From Glandiceps talaboti (lineage: Eukaryota > Hemichordata > Enteropneusta > Spengelidae): DNA of 22,500 bases. This document shows positions 10,560 through 19,411 of the stretch, in pieces. The DNA lies in contig NC_135563.1 in assembly GCF_964340395.1 (NCBI RefSeq), positions 19,144,651 to 19,167,150 on the forward strand, read 5' to 3'. A program made the position numbers and the translations under genes. Within the stretch, counting starts at the first letter, position 1; every line of letters begins with the position of its first letter. The notes beneath the pieces were generated by a model. That model saw only the letters and a list, made by a program, of their open reading frames with translations. It was not told where the DNA came from and ran no database searches.

Positions 10560-11060
10560 AGGCAGGCTTCCTTAATATTTCATACTAGTTGGTAATACGT
10601 CGATGACATCAAAGCGAATGTGTCTTACAAAGCCCATTGATATAGCTTATCTTAATGATTCATTTTCATAATTAATTATGTTCTGTAATTGGGCAATACA
10701 TTAAGCAAGCGAGCTTCAATTTGCAAATTCGTTGGTACACATATTGATGATGTAGCTTACAACTTAATGCATATTTGCCAGAAGAAGTTTCTTTGGTAAT
10801 TAGGCAATATCTGAAAATGCCAACTTCAAATTTCATATAATTTGGCACATACACATGCACGTTGATGATAACGAAGCACGAGTGCCCTTTAAAGCTTGGT
10901 AATGTGGTTTGTAATGATTAGTGTGCATAAATAACGATTGTTGGTAATATCTGGTGAACGCAAGGTTAGCTTCCATACAATTTGGTACACATATTTGATT
11001 ATAACAAAGTGCACTTATGCTATAAAGCTTGTTGACGTAGCTGAGTCATAAATTAATTAA
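10560..11060. repeat. Diverged tandem repeat array A, about 4 units
   Basis: The landmark ttggtacacat, or variants of it, followed by ttgatgat, recurs at about 10589, 10732, 10842 and 10980. Flanking similarity includes a shared aaagc...cttta segment and a taattggcaatat segment. Spacings are about 143, 110 and 138 bp. Units are strongly diverged, suggesting an old interspersed element. A 62-codon minus-strand open frame (10672-10860) merely reads two units. Confidence 0.65.
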
Positions 11061-13086
11061 ATTTCAAATAGGTACTATAATAGTAAACATGCACACTTCA
11101 AGTTTTCTTAAGTCATTTGCATAGAAATTTCCCATTTCGAGTGATATTAAATCAGGTAGCTGAGAACTATGCATTCTGATACTAATTGTTCCTAAGGAAC
11201 AGCAATTAAAAGGCAGATTTTTGACCTTACAAAAGACTTTCAGTTTACATCAGGTTAGTTGTACGTTAACTGAAGGGTACCGAAAAAGTGAAATAAATTG
11301 AAAATAGCAAGACCTGGATGTAATTTCAAGCGTTTAATATATCCACTACTTTGGGGATAACGTCTTTTTATAGACTATTAGTTTAGCCAGTTATTTGATT
11401 ACAGAAAACCTTCTGTAATTTAACCAAATCTCTAGACGAATAACAAAAAACATTCAGTAAAGCGTGTTATGGTGAAGTGTCATTTACATTACAGATGTGT
11501 AAACTTGATGTCATCGTTAATGTGATTAAAAGGGAAAGTCAATTATATGCCTGCAAATATATTGATAACGACAGAGACGAGAGCTTCGTTATCATGAAGT
11601 TGTTTACAATTTAGCATAGAAATACACACGTCAAATGGTAAATATGTATCCTCTTTGGATTCATAGTAATGGACTTCATTTTGACCCTGTATTGAGCCCT
11701 AGGGGTAGGACCTGGTACAAAATTGCATAATTAGATTCCTTTCACTTTGGATTATCTGACAGAAATGATGTGCTTTGTATTGCATGAGGTGACCTCTTTC
11801 TGCGAGTCAGTGACATATTAGCTCTTTCGTTTGAATAAATAATGCCCTTGCTTATTAAGGTCTAGCAATAAAGACGGTATTTATTAAGTTCAGATTCAAT
11901 TATGAAATAAAATGTAAAGGGAGACATGTTATCCATTTTGACATTTAAATTGCACGAGTTATAAATGATGAGGCCTTCCTGTAAGTAACGGTCTCCCCTA
12001 CCTCGAATCCCGGTTTTCTTTTATAGTTCATGGTTGTATTGCAATACCATTAAAAATAATATTGGAAAGATTTTATAAAAGTACTTGATAAAAAAAGTAT
12101 ATCATTAGAATATATTTCTACCCTACATTTCATAATGGCAGACTGACACTATTCCTTTCAACAGTGGCTCTGACAGAACATTGAATAGCGAAAGTTATTG
12201 TTTCATTGACTACAGAGAATTGATTTTCTTGGTAATATTAATGGGTATTTGACAAGTCAGATTTTGCCATGGGGACGATGAGGAATATATGTCACTTTTT
12301 AATCACATGGGGTTTTTATACTAACATCTTTGATATAACCAAAATCCCGAAGCTGTGTATTCTTATACATATTGCTCAAAACGTCTGTGCACGAACTATT
12401 CTTATACGGTCTAATTTAACACTGTGACATTGCCATCCAATAAGCTATTATTTTAATATTGTCTTCATGTTATGCGAATATGAGAATTCGATGTTTTAGT
12501 TTCCTACAGCCGAGATGATCAACGATAGCTTCTGAGCTGGTTACGTATGTCTCAGCAATTATAGATGAAATGAAAGAGGTAAGGATAAATATGTTACTCA
12601 TATTTTTAGTCCTAATTACGCGAGACCTTCGACGTTTAGGATATTTCCAATGAGATATCATTTAGAAGCTCCATACCATGTCATTCTTCCATTTAGTCGT
12701 TTGCATCGTTCTGAAATATTTGTTCAACCGATATAAACGTCGAAAAGAACACTTTTGTACGATTCGTGTTAGTCAAACCCAAATCCCTAACCAGGAATAT
12801 TAGGGAACTATATTGAGAAACCATCTTCAATGTATAATACACTCACTTATGTCTTTATGTCCGAGAAAATCATGGTTCGCGAAGATAACTATGTATATGA
12901 CGAATGCATACCATGTATAAGTATGAATTTAGACTACGCTTTTACTTATAACATTGTTTACTACAGTGACAATGTCTGAATGTATTTGTCTGTTTTTCAG
13001 TGACATGTCGTTCTTCTTCAAATTATTATCGTCATAACTACTTCAGATATTAAGATAGTTATCGACGAGGCCGGGAAACCGTCACC
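11061..13086. other. Intergenic region upstream of gene 2
   Basis: AT-rich, mostly unique sequence. No gene, RNA gene or repeat could be supported. It should contain the gene 2 promoter and 5' UTR, but no core promoter element stands out. Minus-strand open frames at 12470-12661 and 13059-13241 have no domain support. Confidence 0.5.
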
Positions 13087-13126
13087 ATGTTATCGTGTCT
13101 TCTATACTTCGTGGTCATCATACAAG
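13087..13126 (+). CDS. Gene 2 exon 1: signal peptide
   Basis: ATG at 13087, with A at -3, opens [13 protein letters not shown], a compact hydrophobic leader. It ends in phase 1 before gtaaaa, matching the phase of gene 1 exon 1 and joining to give Gly14. The long intron that follows makes this the least certain exon, but no better leader is visible closer to exon 2. Confidence 0.72.
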
Positions 13127-16100
13127 GTAAAAACTTATGTATGTTTTGATGAGTAAAGAGGCTTTTATCGAACACTTGTGTACAATGGTCTGGTCTGGTA
13201 TCGATGACAATGACAATGTAATTCAAAAACTTTCGGTACACAGTCCCATTCCACAGTCAGTGCATGAGATATAAAAAGCGCCAATGGCGTTGTAGCACAA
13301 CTGTATAGTTTTTAAAAATGTTCAACTACATGCTGATACATGCTAAGTATAGGTGTTCATTTGCTGAATGATTATCCAGTTGCCTATCCAACGCTGTTCT
13401 TATCTTTGCAATATACACGATCGTTTGGCTGTTGTTATGGGCATAGTCTTGTTGCTAGGTATATTTGCATACATTTTGAATGTTCACTTGTCTATTGATC
13501 CCTGTTGTCTTTGAAATATATGTGATCATTTGGCTGTTGCCATGGGCGTGGTCTTTTTGCTAGGCATATTTGCATACACTTTTTGAATGTTTGTTCACTT
13601 GTCTAAGAACCTCTGTTATCTTTGTGAAATACATCACCGTTTAGCTGTTGCTATGGGCGTGGTCATATTTGCATACATTTTTTTGAATGTTTACTCACTT
13701 GCCTACCAGATGATATTGTTATTTAATCAAAATATACTGTGATTTGGTTGTTGCTAAGGGCGTGGTCACTGTTGCTAGGGCCAATTTTGTCAACATCTTT
13801 TGAAGAAAATCGACAGAATAACACTTCTGGAAACATCGCACCAAGTTTCAGTCTCATTGACCAAGTACTTTTTGAGATATGAGTTTTTGACCAAAATTCA
13901 CGTTTTTACACCTAATTTGCATATCACTGATGACATCATTATATGTTTGATATTTCTTCATCTATATATCCCCAGGTGCATGCCCATTAAATTTCAGCCC
14001 TATCTGCTCAGTAGTTTTGGAATTAAAGATTTTTGACCAAAACTACACATGTTTAGTGAACAATTATAAACACCCTTATGAATATTTCCACCAAATTTCA
14101 GAGAGATCTGCCCAGGTGTTTTTGAGTTTAAGTCTTTTGACCAAAAATCACATTTTTACCCAAATCACACACCGGTCTTAAGATCATTTTGATTTGAACA
14201 ATTTCCCAATTAGACACCCACGGTAATACACCCACCAAATATCAGGGCAATCGGTCCAGCGGTTTTTGACTTTAAGTTGTTTACACACATCCACCCCCCC
14301 CCCCCTCCCACGCACACACATACACTTTGCCATGCCTTTCGCACTACTGAACCTTATCAGTTCAGTTGTGCTAAAATTGAAAGTTAGAGCGAGATCTAAC
14401 ACATGTATGGAATGATAACTTTAAAAAAAAGTGAAAGGAATGAGATGAGATATTACCAGACCATTTTTACACATATATTTTACATTAACACCTTTACACC
14501 TATACCTACCTATAATAGAATAATAATTGATTTGAACATGTTTAAAGGCACTTTAATACACAATGTTTGTATACATCCGTTTTATTATCTAAACATGCTT
14601 CTTTTCATATTTTAAATGGTTTTACATGTAATTGTGAAACGGTAATTATAATAGTAAGGGATACCAATAGATATTTGAAAACACCTAGAGCAGTAGTTCA
14701 TGTGCGTTATGTATATACAGTATGTTGATAGACTTGATATTTCATGACTTCCTTATCTTTTGTACAGGATTTGAAGTTCAAAGTTTTCAAGTTGACGAGG
14801 AAAGTTTGCTCTATAACAATCTGTTTGCAAATTACAATAAATTTGTTCGACCTGAAGAACTTGTGACTGTACAGTTTTCATTGGTTCTGTACCAGATAAT
14901 TGATGTGGTGAGTTTTATGGCGTCATTACTGAATTCATTATTACTGCAATATGAGAATAAGAAAGGAGTATTTAGTTTTGATTTTTAATTCATTAAACAA
15001 CTTTACCTTGTTTTTTAAACATATAATGTGAAACAGCATAGGCAACGTCTGTGTTTGCAATTTAGTACTACTACAGTACAGTACAAAGTCTGTTATTGTA
15101 CGTAAGGAAATGATTAAACAAAACTTGCATTAAATACAAGTAATCACTACGTCACGTCCTGTATGTGCATGTGGCCTGTCGCTCACTTCCGGTAGTACTA
15201 TACCAAACTGTTTACACCTTTTGTTAGTTTTTCGAAATAATAATCAAAATAGATACCTATTTCCCACCAATTTTGCCTCTTTAATACTGGAATAGTGATA
15301 AAATTGTAAAAAAAAATAATGGCGTGTTTTCAGGACAAGTAATAGGACTGGGAGAGGTGGGGTTAAGTTTCCAATTCATAATCTATCATTTGGAATTTCT
15401 TGGGTAAAATTCATATTTTAAAAAATCCCATGCATTTGTTATAGAGAAAATAATTACAGGGAAATCATCGGCAAAAACAGATGTATTACGTTACAAACCT
15501 CCTAAGATTATATGATATCATGATGGTCAAATGTGTCGACAAAAATAAACTAACAGGACAATTTGTTTACAGTACGCAGGTCTTAGTACTTCGAGCTAAA
15601 ACTTCTAAACATGCTTTGTAAACAGGAGAAACTCGTTTGACACGTCTCTCTAGTCAAAAGTTTGATTTCATGTCTTCAAAGTGGATAAATTATCTGACAA
15701 AAAAATCGCTACCTTTATATCTCTTTGTTTGTTTGTTTGTTTGTTTGTTTGTTTGTTTGTTTGTTTGTTTGTTTAATTAGTATAGGTGAGTGTGTTTCTT
15801 GTAGGAGGTAAGCAGGTAGGTGGTAGGTAAGTTGGCTGGTTAGTTAGTTGGTTGCTTGGTATATAGGTCGATTAGTTGCTTGCTAACGAGGAAGAACAAC
15901 ATGATGCAACTTATAAAGCATATATAATCTCGCCTAACAATCGACTAACCGTGGCACATGTTGTTTACTTTCAGGACGAAAGGCAACAGATATTTAAAGC
16001 TACTATATGGGCAGGACAGGTAAGAGATTTGTAAACTAAAGAATGTTTGACGCATTATACCACTGCCAAGACTATGATGTAAATGTATAACAATCCCACC

Positions 16101-16978
16101 ACAAGATTATATGTGTAAGACGTGTCGAGATGAAAATTTGACATAAATAAAATTCAAAATCAAGATTTAATTGTGCGTAGCTCCTTAACTGCCATCAGTT
16201 AAGTTCAAAGCTATATATGTCTTGATTGGGCAACATTCCTGGTATGTAGAAATGTAAATATTTAAATATACTTGGGGGGGGGGTTGTATTTAAGGTTTGG
16301 TAATCACGCTTAGAATACCGCAGTGTAGAAACACAGACAATAATACAATAGCAACTATTTGAGATACCTCATACTGTTAATTTTAACTTTATCTCACATA
16401 GTTTTGGATTGATCCACGATTACAATGGAATCCATCACAATACAATGGTACAAGCAAAGTTGTCATTCCCACTGAATGGATATGGAGACCGGATATCGTG
16501 CTGTACAACAGGTGATATATGATATATATTGCCATGTGTCTACTTTATGCATATCGAGTGTACACACCTGTATCTATGCAGAGGGCAAACACACATTCAA
16601 TCACCCACAAATTCCTGTTCCAACGCAACCAAACTATCATCTAACTAACCAACCAACCAACCAACCAACCAACCGACCAACCAACCGACCAAACATAGGC
16701 AAGGAAATTTCCTTGTTTGTGAACCAACAAACAAACTAACCACCCAACAACACGGCATGTATACATACATACATACATACATACATACATACATACATAC
16801 ATACATACATACATACATACATACATACATACATACATACATACATACATACATACACACATACACACACATAAATATATATTTATATATATATATATTT
16901 ATATATATATATATATATATATATACGCTCTGCCACTGCGGTATAGAGCACTGTCTTAGCAGATTGATACTCACCGAG

Positions 16979-17052
<74 letters not shown>

Positions 17053-18429
17053 TTGGAGAGTATCAATCTGCTAAGACAGTGCTCTATACCGCAGTGTTCT
17101 ATACCGCAGTGGCAGAGCGTATATATATAGTGTTTCAGAAACCATCAACCACATACATAGTGACAAATGTCATGTAAAGGAAAAGAAACTACAATACAGT
17201 TTTGTTTTGGTTATTTGCAGTGTTAGTGACAATTATCAAATACCGATGACAGAAAAAACGGCAGTGAACTCTGACGGATCAATATTGTTCTATCCAGTGG
17301 CATTAGTTGAAATTCCGTGTACGTTGGATATAGTTTACTTTCCATTTGATAAACAGACTTGTACCTTTGAATTCGGACCTTGGTCCTCTCCAAAGGACCA
17401 TATGTCACTACAACCGATGATCCGGGACATGTATGGAGAGCTTTTCACTCCAAGTACCGAATGGACACTCCGAAACTCCTCGCTTTACGTCGAACTAGAT
17501 ATGAATGGAGACTACGAAAAGATCTTCTGTACTGTTGTGATACAAAGAAAACCATTATTTTACATAATAAACATGGTTCTGCCATGTTTATTTTTTAGTC
17601 TCCTGAAATTTCTAGTTTTTCTATTACCAGTAGATACAGGGGAGAAGATGTCATTCGGCATGTCTTTACTAATAGCAATGTCAGTGTTCAATCTCCTCGT
17701 CACAGACACTCTTCCACCGAGTGCGAATGGTGTCCCATTGATTGCTCGGTACCTACTCTTCGATACCATCCTTGTTGCTTTGTCAATTACCATAACGGTA
17801 TATACCTTGAGAATTCACCATACAGGTCGACACCAGGAGATTAACTCATTTGTAAAAAAGCTGTTTTTCAAAATCCTACCAAAGGTCATGTGTATGAAGA
17901 ATCGAGTGGTTACTCGGCAGAAGGGTAAACCAAAGACTATTCAGGATGATTATTTTAAATATGAAAACGCTTCAAATGCTGAAGGTGTTCGTGCTTGCAT
18001 ATCAAGTGTTTCAGAAACCATCAACCACATTGAAAATCATGGAGACAGGGCAACCCCGGAAGCTACGTCAGAGCTTCTACATTTAATGAGATATTTGGTA
18101 GCACACTTTCAAAGCCAGAAGCGATGCATCCTTTCAGAAACCATTGAACACGAGGTAAATGGATATATACTTGTATTCATTTGATCAATTCACTACTAAA
18201 TATCAAATTTCACGAGTACTAAAATTGTAACGAATACTTATACACGCAACAGATTTTTAATAAGCTGTGAGCTTCGACTGCAAACTGTCAGTCTTGTTCA
18301 CCTCAAGATAGCTGGCGCTGTTTAAGATCAAAGTGACGTGATCACGGAGAATGCACCAGACCTTTAATAGGGAGAAAGTACCGTCTCCCTATGGCAAGCC
18401 TTTCAGGCCAAAATGATTATTCTCTTTTT

Positions 18430-18460
<31 letters not shown>

Positions 18461-19023
18461 GGGGGGGGGGTTGGGGTGGTGTTTCAGACTTTCACCATGT
18501 ATGTAGTTTTCCTATATAATCTACATACATGGGTGAAAATAGTATAAAACACAAACACCAAAAAATAATAAAAAAGAGCCTGTAAAAGAATAACCATTTT
18601 GTCCTAAACGGCTTTCCATATCCCTCACCTGTGTTCAGGTTGTTACCAAATTTCACACTTTGGATTATTGACGCATGCGCATAAGCAAGAAATGATTCAC
18701 TTCATTGTGGAGCATCATATCTTTCGTATTTTTTCATTTTTTTTCAGATTATATACAAGACCTTTACTATTTTAAAGTTACTTCCCTTAGACTTAAAATC
18801 AGAATGTTTCTAAATGTGCATGTATACATCTATGGGTTACAGACTACGTGCAGGAATGAAAATAAAGCGTTATTATTCTTTCATTATTTTAACATTATAG
18901 GTAATGGAAGATTGGAAATATGTTGCCATGGTGATGGACCGTCTGTTCTTGTGGATTTCTATTCTAACCCACTTGGTCGGAATAATTGTTATTCAAATGA
19001 ATCCAGGAATAAGCAATATGTAA
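13087..19023 (+). CDS. nAChR-like Cys-loop channel subunit, gene 2 (6 exons, 463 aa)
   Basis: A predicted cation-selective ligand-gated channel subunit, paralogous to gene 1. The CDS joins 13087-13126, 14768-14907, 15975-16019, 16402-16511, 17221-18154 and 18901-19023, all GT-AG, in frame throughout. Seen in the protein: short signal peptide (about 1-13); [10 protein letters not shown] in exon 2; loop D Trp72; LQWNP (82-86); complete loop [10 protein letters not shown] (103-111); Cys-loop cysteines 145 and 159 enclosing 13 residues; loop B Trp166; M1 about 226-248; M2 254-274 after GEK; M3; M4 in exon 6. Length is normal. Oddities: no vicinal Cys pair, and loop C is about four residues shorter than in gene 1; M1 contains a Lys (241); Ile at M2 9' and Asn at 15'. 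It keeps more of the binding-site aromatics than gene 1, so it is better suited as a complementary-face subunit. Introns are longer and repeat-rich. Confidence 0.93.
13330..13790. repeat. Diverged ~105-bp tandem repeat in gene 2 intron 1
   Basis: The motif ttggctgttgctatgggcgtggtc and its variants begin at 13425, 13530, 13641 and 13744, spaced 105, 111 and 103 bp. Between them are shared segments such as atatttgcatacattt, gaatgttcacttg and tctttgaaata. A partial earlier unit may precede 13425. The divergence suggests an old interspersed repeat, probably part of the same element as the following array. Confidence 0.8.
13800..14396. repeat. Diverged tandem array B with 3' hairpin, transposon-like, in gene 2 intron 1
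   Basis: The landmark caccaaatttcag recurs at about 13839, 13985, 14089 and 14233 (spacings 146, 104 and 144 bp). In three or four copies it is followed by a segment like gtttttgagtttaag and tttttgaccaaaa. The block continues into a C-rich and CA-rich tract (14290-14326) and closes with cactactgaac...gttcagttgtg (14342-14369), an imperfect 11-bp hairpin. No transposase or reverse transcriptase is seen, so this would be a non-autonomous element or fragment. Confidence 0.6.
14768..14907 (+). CDS. Gene 2 exon 2: start of ligand-binding domain (140 nt)
   Basis: It follows a tgtacag acceptor and ends before gtgagt. It encodes most of residues 14-60, including [10 protein letters not shown] and ending LYQIIDV. 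Length, phases and donor sequence match gene 1 exon 2 exactly. Confidence 0.93.
15724..15774. repeat. (GTTT)n microsatellite in gene 2 intron 2
   Basis: About 12 perfect GTTT units. A GGT/GGTA/GTTA-rich degenerate stretch follows at about 15782-15862. Confidence 0.97.
15975..16019 (+). CDS. Gene 2 exon 3 (45 nt)
   Basis: Encodes [15 protein letters not shown] (61-75), between a ttcag acceptor and a gtaaga donor. Trp72 occupies the loop D position that is Tyr in gene 1. Confidence 0.93.
16402..16511 (+). CDS. Gene 2 exon 4: loop A region (110 nt)
   Basis: Encodes residues 76-111 plus two bases of Ser112. It includes LQWNP, an N-G-T sequon at 90-92 and an intact loop [13 protein letters not shown]. 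The acceptor is cacatag and the donor gtgata. Confidence 0.95.
16645..16690. repeat. (AACC)n microsatellite in gene 2 intron 4
   Basis: About 11 AACC units with two AACCG substitutions. It is the first of several simple repeats packed into this 709-bp intron. Confidence 0.93.
16759..16872. repeat. (ACAT)n microsatellite in gene 2 intron 4
   Basis: About 25 ACAT units grading into CACA and then into AT-rich sequence (16873-16925). It is the same tetranucleotide as in gene 1 intron 4, but on the opposite strand. Confidence 0.97.
16926..17119. repeat. Near-perfect long palindrome around an (AT)n core, gene 2 intron 4
   Basis: The left arm 16926-16972 (47 nt) is the exact reverse complement of the right arm 17058-17119, except that the right arm carries an extra tandem copy of 15 nt (ctataccgcagtg-type unit near 17085-17110). 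Weaker pairing continues inward (ccgagt against acttgg). The core 16981-17050 is pure AT. Flanking AT runs extend the symmetry outward. Perfect arms imply a recent origin. In the pre-mRNA it would form a stem ending about 100 nt before the exon 5 acceptor. Confidence 0.93.
17129..17154 (+). repeat. 26-nt exact copy of gene 2 exon 5 coding sequence inside intron 4
   Basis: Positions 17129-17154 are identical base for base, in the same orientation, to 18005-18030 in exon 5 (codons for SVSETINH in the M3-M4 loop). Identity stops sharply on both sides. It starts 10 bp after the right arm of the palindrome. Confidence 0.9.
17221..18154 (+). CDS. Gene 2 exon 5: Cys-loop to M3-M4 loop (934 nt)
   Basis: It follows a tttgcag acceptor and ends CACGAG before gtaaat. 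It encodes residues 112-423. The Cys-loop is [16 protein letters not shown] (C145 to C159), followed by FGPW (Trp166). M1 contains [17 protein letters not shown], then GEK, and M2 contains [16 protein letters not shown]3 ends at LRIHH. The loop carries two related motifs, SETINH and SETIEH. A single Cys (215) in the region before M1 does not form a vicinal pair. Confidence 0.95.
18378..18625. repeat. Foldback (MITE-like) element in gene 2 intron 5
   Basis: Outer arms 18390-18426 and 18586-18620 are inverted copies at roughly 80% identity (tatggcaagcc...aaaatgattattct against agaataaccatttt...ggctttccata). An inner pair is nearly perfect: tttcaccatgtatgtag (18490-18506) and ctacatacatgggtgaaa (18521-18538). 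Between the arms lies a T run of about 31 followed by a G run (18431-18479). This is consistent with a non-autonomous foldback or MITE-type insertion. Target-site duplications could not be assigned confidently. Confidence 0.65.
18901..19023 (+). CDS. Gene 2 exon 6: M4 and C-terminus (123 nt)
   Basis: It follows an attatag acceptor. It encodes [18 protein letters not shown], then M4 and the tail QMNPGISNM, with TAA at 19021. The 40-residue length and the pre-M4 motif match gene 1 exon 6. An overlapping 122-codon open frame (18705-19073) is in another frame and is a shadow. Confidence 0.95.
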   Translation, partial: VMEDWKYVAMVMDRLFLWISILTHLVGIIVIQMNPGISNM

Positions 19024-19110
19024 ACTTAAAACCTAATGAATCTACGGTGTTTGTGTTTTTTAGACTCATTTAACGCGTACCCAATAGTACAAGTTGTGTA
19101 ATTTCCACAA

Positions 19111-19116
19111 ATTAAA
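19111..19116 (+). terminator. Possible ATTAAA polyadenylation signal, gene 2
   Basis: ATTAAA, the commonest variant signal, lies 88 bp after the stop codon and is followed by a T-rich stretch. No canonical AATAAA is closer. Confidence 0.35.
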
Positions 19117-19387
19117 TTGTTCCTTTTTTATGTTTAGGGAACGTCATTCATAAGACATACGGCTATTTCACAACCAATGCTTCATTTCAATCTTTGAATC
19201 ATCAGCCTAGGCACAACTAAGAAACTTTCTTTTGCTTCCTCTATGTTACAATAATTATTTTAACATGATAGATAAGATTCTTTCTCATTTGTATACCACC
19301 TGTTCATCCCACAAGCATAGGTTCAAAAAATGTTCATTTTGAAAGGTAACATATGGTGTCAAAAACACAAACTATATGCACATATTA

Positions 19388-19411
19388 ATTGGAAATATGT
19401 TGCCATGGTGA
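19388..19411 (+). repeat. 24-nt exact copy of gene 2 exon 6 sequence downstream of the gene
   Basis: Positions 19388-19411 are identical to 18911-18934, which spans the DWKYVAMV codons before M4. Orientation is the same. Flanks on both sides are unrelated and the frame runs to a stop within six codons, so it is not a remnant of a whole exon. Confidence 0.9.

Noticed and set aside
10147-10588. Cys/Tyr/Val-rich open frames that could look like small cysteine-rich peptides
   Set aside because: Translations of TGTA and TG microsatellites in all frames.
10672-10860. 62-codon minus-strand frame with two similar halves
   Set aside because: The halves are two units of diverged repeat array A, not a protein repeat.
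11995-12016. tRNA-like T-arm (acctcgaatcccgg)
   Set aside because: Resembles a T-loop/B-box, but no matching D-arm, anticodon arm or acceptor stem can be built on either side; at most a decayed SINE fragment.
16641-17074. Open frames across intron 4 of gene 2 (YVCM, HTYI, YIYI)
   Set aside because: They are translations of ACAT, AACC and AT repeats.
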